From Diphasiastrum complanatum (Eukaryota > Streptophyta > Lycopodiopsida > Lycopodiales > Lycopodiaceae), in the NCBI GenBank assembly GCA_029204225.1, contig CM055100.1:60918341-60982340 (forward strand): DNA of 64,000 bases, in the 5' to 3' direction. Below are positions 22,485 through 32,855 of this stretch, one piece after another. The notes below the pieces were generated by a model, which was not told the DNA's origin, searched no databases, and was given only the letters and a program-made list of their open reading frames with translations. Position 1 is the stretch's first letter. Each line of letters starts with the position of its first letter. A program made the position numbers and the translations under genes.

Positions 22485-22690
22485 AAAAGAGTTTGGCAAG
22501 CACCAAGGAGTTGGTATGCTAAGCTTAACACTTTTTTACTCTCTCAAGGCTTTGTTATGAGTGAGCATGATCATTCGTTTTATTATAGGTTTGCTGGAAA
22601 TGATGTTACCATCTTGCTAATCTATGTGGATGATATCATCTTGAGTAGTACAGAATCAAGATGTGGAAGATATCAAGAGTGTTCTTAAGA
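22485..22690 (+). pseudogene. Copia RT fragment with YVDD box
   Basis: Reads WQAPRSWYAKLNTFLL, FVMSEHDHSFYY, DVTILLIYVDDIILSS. It is closest to the RT of Copia-9 (59,168-59,606 has the same SEYDHSLYY and DVTILLIYVDDIILSG phrases). Only about 65 codons survive, flanked by unrelated DNA. Confidence 0.88.
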
Positions 22691-22743
22691 AGGAATTTGA
22701 GGTGCATGATATTCGACCTCAAGTTTCGCATGTTGAGGGGTAG

Positions 22744-23396
22744 TGTCACACGAGCACTTATCACGCTCCTGTCACACTATTGAACATCCTACAATCACAA
22801 TCACAAACCATACACCTTCCACTTGTTTCATCCCTGAAAGATACACATCCATAACATTAAAACCATTGTCAAACACCTCCACTTCCTCCTATTCCACTCG
22901 CCATCTTCTTAACTCAACCTCACTCTGTTCACCCACCTTTACTTCATCACCCACACCGCTCTATCTAATACAGTCGTCTTCCACATAACTCCCTTTCCAA
23001 ACCTGTTCATACATCCCTTCCCCCACACTGTCCGAACCATTCTACACCGCCACTTCCCATCTCAACCGGAGCCCCCTCCTTCAACACTCGACCGAAGTCC
23101 TCCTTTCACATCTTACCCAAAGCCACTCCATCATATCTCAACCAGAGCCCAACCCTTCACATCTCAACCGAAGCCACTCCATCAGATCTCAACAAGAGCC
23201 CAACCCTTCACATCTCAACCGAAGCCACTCCATCAGATCTCAACCGGAGCCCAACCCTTCACATCTCAACCGATGCCCTTTTCACTGTGATCGAGATTTG
23301 GATTCCATTAGGATCAACCCAAACACAGCCCTAGTGCCAAGCAAAAGACATCACCGGTGTTGCAGTGGGCCCTACAATAGATTAGGGGTGGATAAT
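22744..23396 (+). repeat. Putative LTR start carrying minisatellite array 3
   Basis: GTTGAGGGGTAG followed by TGTCACACGAGC has the form of a polypurine tract and LTR start, similar to LTRs starting TGTCAC in gypsy elements. The sequence is C/T-rich (22,880-23,040), then carries the minisatellite. It merges into the internal end of LTR-X copy 2 near 23,340. No partner LTR is present. Confidence 0.45.
23043..23285. repeat. Minisatellite array 3 with a 51-bp higher-order repeat
   Basis: Units CATCTCAACCGAAGCCACTC and AGATCTCAACCGGAGCCCAA alternate; they are the reverse complement of the core in arrays 1 and 2. From 23,107 the pair forms a 51-bp higher-order unit starting at 23,107, 23,158 and 23,209, with a partial fourth at 23,260. 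Successive higher-order copies are nearly identical, which implies recent local duplication. Confidence 0.93.
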
Positions 23397-24080
23397 GTTA
23401 GCTGATTCTCTAGTGCCGAGCCAAGCTGAAGACATAGATTATCTCTCACCCATGACCGAGGAGGTCTCAAAAATAAGAGAGCAGAAGAAGCTGAGAGCCG
23501 AGCATGAGAGCTGAGGAAATACTAGCTAGGAAGATAGTGATTAACTATGTGAGCCTACATGGTGTATCTCAAAGAAGGAGTGACCATGTAGGAGCTAGTA
23601 ACATTTTCTTGAGTAATTGTAATAAATGTAGACCCCCCTTAAAATAGTAAAAGTGAGCCACCTTTTGATGGTGACCTCTAGTGGAAGGGCAAATTCCACA
23701 TGTAATTTCTAATTTAGTGGAATTGCCACATGGGCTCCACATGGGCAACCTTCTTGTTTATTTAAGGGCCCCCCTCTCTTGTGAGGGAGCTTTTGATTGT
23801 ATTTTCAAGTTCTCTTGAGCTAGTAAAGAGGATCCTCCACAAGTTCTTGAAGATCACTAAGCTTCTTGTTCATGGCAATGATCTTGAGTGATATTTCTAT
23901 GAGCATGCTTGATTTCTTGCTTGTGGATTAACTAGATTCTGTTTCTTGTTCTTGCTTAGTTGTGGATTAGCTTCAATTCTTGCTTGTGGAATCTTGTAGA
24001 AATCAGCATTCAAGTAAACTATAGAGGCTAGAAATGTGGTGTAAATCTTGCATAGTCTTGACATTCTAGTTCTTGATGCT
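23397..24080 (+). repeat. LTR-X copy 2
   Basis: TGTTAGCTGATTCT follows ATTAGGGGTGGATAA (polypurine-like). It is the forward counterpart of 12,225-12,904, with a TATA-like TATTTAAGGG at about 23,759 and a run of TGTGGATTA motifs at 23,930-23,990. No primer-binding site follows near 24,080 and no reading frame is attached on the right, so it looks like a 3' LTR with its 3' internal end. Confidence 0.72.
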
Positions 24081-25123
24081 CTTGGATAATTTAGGCATCA
24101 AGTAATGTGTGTTTCTTTATTCCTAGATTGTTAAATGCTATTAGGAATCTTGTTTCTTGTTTCTTGAATCTGGTTTTAGTTTCAGTAGCTAATCTAGTTC
24201 TTGATTGTTCTTTGATTCAGTAGTTAGTAGTAGGATCGCTCTCTGTGCTGAATGCTGATCTGCTTGAGCTGTAGATGGTTGCATGGCTAGTGTATGCATG
24301 TAGCTGAGTATCGGATTTGAGTTACCCACTGACAGGCTGGGAAATATGTAATGCATCCTTGAATATTGCTTCTGCTCTATAAACGTTCTAATAAGAAGAA
24401 TAATCACAAAGAACCATAGCAACATAGGTAATCCAAGAGAGATAAGCAACAAAAAGAGAAAAAAAAGTATTTACAGATTCAGTGACTATGTGAACAGAAA
24501 TCAAGAAGAGGAGAAGAGCTAGAAGAAGCCAATAGCATAGAAGATGAATATTCTCCAAATGAAGAGAAAACTATTGTATACATTCTCCATGCTGGTACAA
24601 CTATTTGTACCAGCAAATGTGTCATTTGGCCACTTGCCAAAAATTGTGCTGCCATGAGTTTCCAAAGTTTTTCTCCTCCACTATTTGATCTAATTCTTAA
24701 TTTTACAACTAATTCTAATTCTCTATCATAGCTAACCATTTCACAAAAGTCAAAATATCTTTTAACTTATGCTTCAAAAAATAAATCCATTACTTTCTTG
24801 AGAGATCATAAATTAGAGTGACAAAATAATATGCCACACCTATGAATCTCATTATCATAAGACCACACAAATACAAATGAATGAATCCCAAAATTTACTG
24901 ACCTCACAACACCACCATGCTTAAGTGACTCTCTATGTTGCTTTTCATAAACACATTATTCAAAACAATGATCTTTGTTGATCACCAAATAGCAGGTAAA
25001 CCAATTAACATGTTAAACTTGTTCATCAGCTTCTCACTCTTGCAATTAAGATGCTCAAATCCACATATGCCAAAGAGCTCACTGTGATTGAATCATTGTT
25101 TCAAATTTGTCATGCCTTGCACT
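24081..25123. other. No gene seen
   Basis: AT-rich DNA between LTR-X copy 2 and TRG-1. Short open frames only. The last five bases before TRG-1 (25,124-25,128, ATATC) are its target-site duplication. Confidence 0.6.
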
Positions 25124-25128
25124 ATATC

Positions 25129-25689
25129 TATCATGTGCTGCATGTAATTAGCCCATGAGCTTACTAATGAATTGCCAAATATAGCTATGGAGCTTAATTA
25201 GATTAGAACTAGTCAATAGGACAGTTAATAAAGTGGTTCAAACAACCTCGCTATAATTGAGAATAGCAGAATTGTAATAACGGTTGTAAGACTCAATTTA
25301 GCTAAATAAGGCCCCAAACTTATAGTAGAGGCACAAATGACCACTATAAATAGCTGAGGTCGTGCTAAATTTTGAGGCTATTGTTCATTATGTAATTTTG
25401 AGTTTTAAGAGATCTTGGAGCTTCTCTTGGAGAGCTTTCTTGATGAAGAAAGTGGTTCATGTTTCTAAAATCACATGAGAGCTATGATCATGCTCTAGAA
25501 TTAGCCCTATCTTGTGAATGATCAATAATTATGAATAAAGATACCTTACTTTGTCTAATTTGGTGAAGTTTTGCTACTTTAAACTATCTTCTTGATTTTT
25601 GTCTAGTTTCTTGATTTCTTGCATTTCCATTGTAATTTGATTTCTAATGAATGAATTAGATGTTTGAATGCTAAGGTTGGCACATGAAA
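25129..25689 (+). repeat. TRG-1 5' LTR
   Basis: Aligns along its length with 30,469-31,030, a few percent diverged. First dinucleotide mutated from TG to TA. A TATA-like CACTATAAATAGC lies at 25,342-25,354, with TTGTTCATTATGTAATTT beyond it. It ends CATGAAA where the 3' copy has CATGACA. Confidence 0.93.
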
Positions 25690-25693
25690 ATTT

Positions 25694-25705
25694 TGGTATC
25701 AGAGC
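25694..25705 (+). promoter_or_regulatory. TRG-1 primer-binding site (Met-tRNA type)
   Basis: TGGTATCAGAGC sits four bases after the LTR end, identical to the copia primer-binding sites in the window. Confidence 0.92.
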
Positions 25706-26262
25706 ATTAGATCCTTTCCCCATCAAATTTGGTGGATTTTGTTAAATTTGGTAGAGTTTCTTGTTCTAGCTTTCTTGATTTTTCAGTTTCCAACAAGTTT
25801 TGATTCAATTTTTTGCTATCTAACTCTCACTTTATGTGTAGTTTCTTGTTGCAGATCAATAGATCTCTTTTTCAGCTTTCTGAAGGTACTGAGATTTTCT
25901 GATTTGGAGCTATAATGACCAAGTTATGGCCATTTTAGTGTTTTCTTTCCAATTTTAGCTAGTTGTAGTTTTTTGCAGTCTATTTTTTCCATTTTTGGCT
26001 GAATGTTTGGCCAAACTTTTTTACTATAATTCTGTAGGATTGTAGATCTCACTCTTAGCTTGAATCTGAGCCGATTTGTAGCCAATTTGGTTGAAAATTG
26101 CGGGAGATATGACAAATCTTGTCGAAGAGGTCAAATTCTAGTTTGAGCACGAAATTTGGGAAAGAAGCACTTCAACCTTTCAATTCTGAAGTTCTGTTTC
26201 TTTGTAAAAAAAATTCAAGTTTTTGAATTTTGAAGTTTTTGTTTTTTAAAAAAATATATACA
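25706..26262 (+). other. TRG-1 leader, first part
   Basis: T-rich untranslated leader with no gene seen, running up to the telomere-like tract. Confidence 0.6.
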
Positions 26263-26330
26263 ACCCTAACCCTACACGCCTACCCTAACCTGACCTACCT
26301 ACCTACCTACCCTAACCCTAACCCTAATTC
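26263..26330. repeat. Short CCCTAA telomere-like tract
   Basis: Contains ACCCTAACCCTA near 26,265, CCTACCTACCTACC in the middle and three clean CCCTAA copies at about 26,309-26,326. The unit is the 6-base TTAGGG type, not the 7-base TTTAGGG usual in land plants. It is short, degenerate and internal to TRG-1, so it is interstitial and not a chromosome end. Confidence 0.75.
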
Positions 26331-26393
26331 ATCTCTCTTTACCATAGAATCCATTTGTGTTAAAAAATGGCATGAAATTTTCTTTCTCAACAG

Positions 26394-26898
26394 CTAATTT
26401 TCCATAGAATTGCAATGAGCATTAGTGCCATTGTCAACACGCTTGCCACAAAACTTCTGTCCTGACAGAAATTCAGCAAGACTATCTGTTTCATCATCTT
26501 TGATGTTCAAATGAATAGCTCCCGAAGCTTGAGGACATGATGCATCCCTTAACACATGTTCAGCAGAAGTTATTTGGCTTCGAATAGCAGTCACAAATTG
26601 GTGATGCCTGGAAGGAGCATCCTCTGCCAAGTAGACTTTCTCTGTTGCAACTGCGACCATTACTGCCCTTTCAAACTCTTGTAACTGCCATTTAACCGTG
26701 TCAAGAGTGGTTAGAAGGTCGTGTTCGAAACTATTGATAATGTTGCACGAAGGTACATCATAGAGAGATGCTTTTGCCAAAGCTCGAATATGTCTCCATG
26801 ATCTCTTAGTTAACTCCATCCTATCAGCCGAGTTTTGCACTTCCTCCGCAACAGCCAAAAAACGGATCCACTTCCCATAGTTGCAAAGTTTTCACCAT
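26394..26898 (-). pseudogene. Captured fragment of a syntaxin/t-SNARE family gene (syntaxin-6 N-terminal-type domain)
   Basis: The minus strand gives a start MVKTLQLWEVDPFF (26,898 leftwards), a one-base frameshift near 26,857, then AVAEEVQNSADRMELTKRSW, TLDTVKWQLQEFERAV, RHHQFVTAIRSQI, AEHVLRDASC and DDETDSLAEFLSG. The order DPFF, AEEVQ, KWQLEEFE-AV, RH-QF-AIRSQI and a D/E-rich tail with FLSG is that of the plant syntaxin-6 N-terminal domain proteins (SYP61-like and the Arabidopsis t-SNARE family proteins), which bundle with SNARE helices at the trans-Golgi. Family match is from memory of the motifs. There is no SNARE helix or membrane anchor; the frame ends at 26,394. It lies antisense in the leader of TRG-1, so it is a transduced host fragment, now broken. 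Confidence 0.75.
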
Positions 26899-27180
26899 AT
26901 AAAAGGACCGTTAGCACAAAGCAGTTCTTCAAGGTTTTGATGCTACCTCTGAGACAAAGATCCATCCTCACCTCCCTGATTCAACAGTAGCAGTAGCGAT
27001 TTTTCTCTACATTTAGCTAATTCTCGCCTCAGTCCATTCTTTACATTCACGTCTTACTCTCTCCCTTCTCTCTCTACGAGTGCATTCGTTGAGGAAACGT
27101 CGGTTCAGATTTTCTCTTTCTAAAATGGTGTCGGTTGAGATCTTCTCTCTCTCTAAGAAGCGTCTGTTAAGATTTCCTCT
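26899..27180 (-). other. Possible 5' UTR of the captured gene, with traces of the minisatellite core
   Basis: On the minus strand this region is GA-rich (AGAGAGAGAAGGGAGAGAG), as plant 5' UTRs often are, and lies directly upstream of the captured start codon. Three short motifs, at about 27,098, 27,131 and 27,167, resemble the minisatellite core (GTCGGTTGAGATC is exact for 13 bases at 27,131). Captured promoter or UTR is an inference. Confidence 0.4.
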
Positions 27181-27942
27181 CTCTTACTTGCCCCTGTGCC
27201 CACGCTGCCAGAATTTTCTTTCTTTGTGCCCGATAAAAAAAATTTCCGTTTATTCCTTTTTTTCTTAACGATTTTATATTTTTCTTCCGAACACTCCAAC
27301 GGATCGCCCAAGTAACCAAGCAAAAATAAATTTGCCATCATTTTTAAGATTTCTACGGTTTTATTTCTTTCGCGGTCCAATGTTTCAAAGAAACCAAAAA
27401 AAATTGTGTTAGGGCCATTCTCTTAAGTTTGCCTAATTATGTTTGTTCCTCGATTTTTGTATGTCAATAACTCTTTCGTTTGCAATCGGATGTCAGTACA
27501 GTCACAAGCAAAAGCAATTAGATCATTGAGCGTGAGACTATTCAGCTATCTGTACCCTCAAAATCATCATTTGATTTTTTTTATAACTTGTCCCATTTTG
27601 CCTTAGTTGTTATATTTTATAATCCATTTCTTTGAACTTCCATATCTTTTCCATTTGACCTCAGATTTCGACACAGTAAAAATCAAAAGTGGTCATTACG
27701 TCGAACTTGACATGATAGCACTACTATAAAGCCAAAACTGATCCATGAAACAAAGTTGACATTTTGCCAATAGCTATTTTGTTACATTCTTCGAGGACTC
27801 AGAATTTTGGGACGGTGGAAAAGAACAAATTTGTTACTAGCAAATTTGTGATTTTACGAGTGAAATTTACAATTGTCCCAAATTCTTCTCGCTTCATTCA
27901 GATTTATGGACCCATAACCCACAGACTATCTGTCACTACACC
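27181..27942 (+). other. TRG-1 leader, second part
   Basis: No gene seen. Untranslated DNA between the captured fragment and the Gag-like start codon; AT-rich with several T runs. Confidence 0.6.
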
Positions 27943-28639
27943 ATGGACACTGATAATGAATATATGTTCGACTATGAAAATCAATGGGATGGAAATGATT
28001 ATGAGTATGATAACCAAAGTGACTGGTATGATGATGGTGGTGATGATTGTCAACAAGATGAGGAGGAATGTGATGATGGTGACGATTGTCAACAAGGTGA
28101 TCCGCAATGTGATGATGGTAGCGATTGTCAGCAAGATGATCATCAACAATGTGATGATACAAACGAGCATGAACAATATTCTGATGCGGATCATGATTGT
28201 CAACCAGATGATCAAGAATATCAGCCTGGTGATGTAGACGAATATAATAATGGCCAATATGAAACCGAGTATAACATTGTTGATTATGAGAGTCATAATC
28301 ACTCTGAATGGCAACATGAGGACCAATATGAGCCTACAGGTCAACCAAAATGATATCCCTGAAAGTTGTGAGTATGATGAAGAAGATCCAACGGTTCACA
28401 ACATGTACAACAAAAGATTACATTGTCAAGAGACAGAATTGCATCCCAATCACTACATCGGTGAGGATGGAGACTACAACGATAATAACGAAGCTGGTTC
28501 TGAACAATACGAAGTTGAAGAAGATAATTATGAATACCAATCATCTCTTCATACAATGGCATTCAACGGTATATCCATGCTAACAGAAGAGGCTTCATCT
28601 ATGGCTCTTAAACCAATTGCTGGCACCACTGGGTTATAG
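27943..28639 (+). pseudogene. TRG-1 ORF, N-terminal acidic Asp/Cys repeat region
   Basis: Start ATG at 27,943 in a good context (CACCATGG). The first 136 codons are extremely acidic and polar. Residues about 30-70 form three tandem units of 13-14 residues (DDGDDCQQ followed by a variable tail ending in Cys), encoded by 39-42-bp DNA repeats at 28,030-28,152; Cys residues recur every 5-7 residues. A frameshift near 28,345 is needed to continue into CEYDEEDPTVHN and the following acidic region, which ends in an in-frame TAG at 28,637. The function is unknown; acidic Cys repeats could bind metal or basic proteins, but nothing shows it. Confidence 0.7.
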
Positions 28640-30103
28640 TTAGAGGACAATATCAATTATGGGAGCATAGTGACCATTTTTAGTTCATGTTACAATGGTG
28701 AGAGCAGTTCGTCAGAGGCAAATCAACATCAACAAATCAATATTCAACGAAATCCTGATGATGCTCCTTATGAGAACATACCAACCTTTGAGGGAGAAAT
28801 GAGTCCATTACATATTGATGATTGGTTATCTATTGTTGATGAGAATCTGCGACTATATTCTATCTTTGATCAGGGCAAAATTACCATAGCAGCATCCTAC
28901 TTTCGAGGAAAAGCCTATGATTGGTGGCAAGGAGTATTACGTCATCCAGAGTATGAACAGAAGTCATGGGACGATTTCAAAGAGTTTTGTGCAGATATAT
29001 TTATAGATTATTATATGGACTCTTGGTATATACTAGAACAGAGACATATAATACCAGATTCCATTTGGTAGCATCCAAAGAGAGGTGTCTTGATGAAGAA
29101 TTATCTATCCAACACTATCTACATGGTCTTCAAGACCACATTCGTCAACATTTGGATAAAGTACTTCGAGCAAATCCAACATTGACAGATGTAATGCAAA
29201 AGGCATTAATTCAAGATATAAGGATAAGACAACAAAAGATGCAACTACGGATCAAATTGGAGTCTCAGCAGGAAGAAATTCCTACACCAATGTATTCAAC
29301 TCTCCATCAGCAAAACTCTCCAGAACTATCAATATGTCAATTCCAAGCTCATCAAGGTGTTGGTTTGAACGAAAGTATTTCAGAGAGGAATTCTTCAATG
29401 GATGAAGGATCAAAAGGAATCAAGGAACCACAGAATAGATCTCTTGATCATCCAATCATGTCTCAACATCAACAACGGACAGCTTGTGATTTATCTTCCA
29501 CGATTGTTGATCCAAGAGCGTTTGAGATCAATATTACTACTGACTATTCTTGTATATATAACAAATTTATTTTTGGGGATCGAACTGAAGATAATTGCTA
29601 CTTACAACATTGTATATATGACAAATGGAGATCAAATGGAGGACCATCATTGCCTACAACAAAACAAATATGAGTTGTTCATATTCCAACATAACAACGC
29701 TCTCTTGGAACAGAATGATGAGTTGGAAACGACTGGAATGTGGCCAAATTTGGACAATGAAACATTTGATTTGGAGCATTACTATTTTGATCTATCAAGA
29801 GCTATACCCATCGCTTCACTCACTGAGGATATCAATGGATCCATGGCCATCCATCTTCAACGAGATAACGCTACCAATCTTGTTCAGAATGATTCGACAA
29901 GACGGAATTCCAATGCTCAATTAGATAACTTGGATGAAACCATTGCTTTAATCAATGGCTTTGGAGTTACAAAAGGATATTGTGATCCTACATCAAGGAG
30001 CAATGCACAAAGCAACAAAACCGAATGCAAAGACAAGAAAAAACGCATCTGGAATTGGATAGCCTATCTAATCAAGGAAGATACTGAGGAGGAAGACTAT
30101 TGA
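28640..30103 (+). pseudogene. TRG-1 Gag-like domain and C-terminal region
   Basis: In the same frame as the stretch before the TAG: NIPTFEGEMSPLHIDDWLSIVDENL, FDQGKITIAASYFRGKAYDWW and KSWDDFKEFCADIF, which is the retrotransposon Gag layout (W...F, R..A..WW, SW..F...F). After a frameshift near 29,065 it continues ELSIQHYLHGLQDHIRQHL and KALIQDIRIRQQKMQLRI (helical), then a polar stretch, another frameshift near 29,670, and the C-terminus KKKRIWNWIAYLIKEDTEEEDY ending at 30,103. There is no zinc knuckle and no pol. Gag would form the particle; such gag-only elements borrow RT and integrase. Confidence 0.8.
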
Positions 30104-30468
30104 ATGTCCTATTGTTTGGATCTTGTTAACCCATACAGAACTAATGCAACTTGAGACTTTCCTGTGTTTCATCAATCTCTTCTTCAATGATCTTATTAGT
30201 TCTATGGGATCAGTTGTAGATCAAAGGTCCTCTATGAAGAAAACTCGTTGCAAACTTGTTCTACAACAATAAGCTGGAAGTTGAACCTAAGACAACAAAA
30301 TTTAAATGGTAGATGGCTACTGACATGAATATTATAACAAAAGATGTTTCTTATTCAAGGTGGCCAAATACTTCTTGACTATCGCCAAAGGATTCACGAG
30401 ACATGGCACTCAACAAATGACTACATGGTCTTCAATTTTCAGGGCAAAAATGCTTAAAGTAGGAGGAG
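30104..30468 (+). other. TRG-1 3' untranslated region and polypurine tract
   Basis: Non-coding DNA after the Gag-like frame. It ends AAAGTAGGAGGAG (30,457-30,468), the polypurine tract that primes plus-strand DNA, directly before the 3' LTR. Confidence 0.8.
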
Positions 30469-31030
30469 TGTCATGTGCTGCATGTAATTAGCCCATGAGC
30501 TTACTAATGAATTGTCAAATATAGTCATGGAGCTAAATTAGATTAGAACTGGTCAATAGGACAGTTAATAAAGTGGTTCAAACAACCTTGCTATAATTGA
30601 GAATAGCGGAATTGTAATAGTGATTGTAAGGCCCAATTTAGCTAAATAAGGTCCCAAACTTATAGTAGAGGCACAAATGACCACTATAAATAGTTGAGGT
30701 CTTGCTAAATTTGGAGGCTATTGTTCATTTTGTAATTTTGAGTTTTAAGATATCTTGGAGCTTCTCTTGGAGAGCTTTCTTGATAAAGAAAGTGGCTCAT
30801 GTGCCTAAAATCACATGAGAGCTATGATCATGCTCTAGAATCAGGCCCTATCTTGTGAATGATCAATAATTATGAATAAAAATACCTTACTTTGTATAAT
30901 TTGGTGAAGTTTTGCTACTTTTAGCTATCTTCTTGATTTTTGACTAGTTTCTTGATTTCTTGCATTTTCATTGTAATTTGATTTTTAATGAATGGATTAG
31001 ATGTTTGAATGCTAAGGTTGGCACATGACA
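30469..31030 (+). repeat. TRG-1 3' LTR
   Basis: TGTCATG...CATGACA, perfect 7-bp terminal inverted repeat, followed by the target-site duplication ATATC (31,031-31,035). It matches the 5' LTR with scattered substitutions. Confidence 0.93.
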
Positions 31031-31035
31031 ATATC

Positions 31036-32494
31036 ATTCAAACTATAGAGTTAGCTAATTAGTTGTCTTAAATCATTTGTCATTATTGAGCCTCCTCACT
31101 TTATGTCTTTCATCAAGGATTGTCTATTGTCAAAATCAATTTGCATGTGTTGGTCAATCATAACTTCTATAGACTATAGATTCTTTTTCAAGCCGAGTTC
31201 TCAAGGCCATGTCATGTTACCAAGGATTTGAAATAATCCTAGACATGGAAATTAAGCCTCTAGTGTCGAACTATTTATTATGCCTATCTATAGCCCACAA
31301 TGTAGGTATTCAACCACAAAAAAAAAAAAAGTTATGTTTATGTAACATGAGTTAATCTCATTTCAAACATGTCATATCCTAAATGGAATTTTAATATGGT
31401 CATGATAGTAGTAGGAACCTTCATAACAGCAATGTGATATTTATGAATTCATTTTCAGTCTTAAAAATTACAAATATGCATGTAATGGACTTAAGAAATC
31501 ATGTGAATTTGCAACACTAAGGACTTCCAAAAGACGTGCTATCCAATCCAACAAAAATGTTGACCAAAGTCCCATTTGAAATAAGGCACTTGTGAAGATT
31601 GTTGCCAAGCATGTAGGCATAGAGCTATATTTTATTATTGATTGAATGTATAAAAACACAATATCAATTATGAACGCCAAAGTTCTTTGTACAAATTTAC
31701 ACATATAAATAACACAACACTATAGTAGTTTGAAAATTATAATTCAACAATAATTTTATCGATACATATTTGTTGGAATAAGATATAATAGAAAACTTGA
31801 CAAGCGTACACATTTCATAAATCTTAATAAAATAAAGATATAACATTGAGATAAAATGGTAGTTGACCTTACCGTTCCTTTGGCAGCTTGAGGATATTCA
31901 ACTTTCAACCTACAATGCAAGACTTGTAGTAAACTTAATGTACAATGGTGATGCACAATATGAATTGTAAATTTGCATGGTATTCTACACACAAAAAAAA
32001 ATTGTAGTATATATGTATATATTAGTACCTATATAAAATTCACTTTAACAAATGTAAACCATATACTAAAAGTAGAAAGATTAAAATTGTAAAATATGTC
32101 AAAATTTTAAGTATGAAATTGTTTATTCACTAATATAGGAATGCTTTTGTCAACAAAATATTTTGCTAAGTTTTCATAATTGTGTACAATGCCATTTATT
32201 TACCAATCACATAGCGTGTTTCCATCTCCTCCACAGTCGTTTTGAATTATGACAGATTCATTTGGAGATCCATCCACATCCTTAAAAATTCATTCACATG
32301 TGAAGGTTAATACATAATCACAAAATTTAAAACATTTATATAAAAGTATTGTTAGTCAAATTAATAGATTAATAAAATGTACGTATCAATTATATAAATA
32401 TCAAACGTTTTAAATTATCATACTTATATTTTTTAAGTGTTTGATTTTATGACACCACATTCATTAGTATATTATCTAATGTTGCTTACTAGTT
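31036..32494. other. AT-rich DNA, no gene seen
   Basis: Very AT-rich, with A runs (31,319-31,331; 31,991-32,000) and no recognisable coding region or LTR boundary. It may be older intergenic DNA. Confidence 0.6.
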
Positions 32495-32743
32495 GTGCAT
32501 GCATTGGCAGCTGAGAAGGAACGTCGCAAGGCATGGCATGATCGTCAATTGCACAAAAAAGATCTTCGATTTGGAGATCTAGTCATGTATAAAACCAAGG
32601 CGATCAAGAAGAAGTTGAAGTTCACAGGCAAAGGCCCGTTCCGAGTAAAAGAGATCCTCAGCCATGGAGCAGTGAACCTCAAGCAGTTAGATGGGATGCC
32701 ATTCGACACGCCCATCAATGGTAGCCGGTTGCACAAGTATTGA
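32495..32743 (+). pseudogene. Ty3/gypsy integrase C-terminal fragment
   Basis: Open frame with EKERRKAWHDRQLHKKDLRFGDLVMYKTK, KLKFTGKGPFRVKEIL and VNLKQLDGMPFDTPINGSRLHKY. It aligns with the integrase tail of Gypsy-1 (KVWHDHHLRNKDLHLGDQVLL; LKFRSEGPYVINKI; LQTLDGTLLDT; RLRRYY). This C-terminal domain binds DNA. No catalytic core precedes it. It may be the 5' neighbour of the extra ORF at 38,193 in one gypsy element. Confidence 0.85.
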
Positions 32744-32855
32744 ACACCACAGTGAAGCAGATCAAAGATGGTGAGGACAAGTTGTAAATGGCTACATCTA
32801 GAAGGTCATCACAGCCAAATCTACAAAAATCTAGTCAGATCGAGCCACACCCATC

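Larger units (their letters stand above)
25129..31030 (+). mobile_element. TRG-1: non-autonomous gag-only LTR retrotransposon (TR-GAG type)
   Basis: Two direct repeats of about 562 bp (25,129-25,689 and 30,469-31,030) begin TGTCATG (the left copy reads TATCATG) and end CATGACA (left copy CATGAAA), flanked by the 5-bp target-site duplication ATATC (25,124-25,128 and 31,031-31,035). A Met-tRNA type primer-binding site lies at 25,694-25,705 and a polypurine tract at 30,457-30,468. The 4.8 kb between the LTRs hold one Gag-like coding region (27,943-30,103) and no protease, RT, RNase H or integrase motif, so the element must have moved with enzymes of another element. Its leader carries a telomere-like tract and an antisense host-gene fragment. 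Confidence 0.92.

Noticed and set aside
26263-26330. Chromosome end
   Set aside because: Only a few degenerate CCCTAA units, inside a retrotransposon with DNA continuing on both sides.
27904-28344. Minus-strand Ile-rich frame of 146 codons
   Set aside because: Antisense shadow of the Asp/Glu-rich TRG-1 frame (GAT repeats read as ATC).
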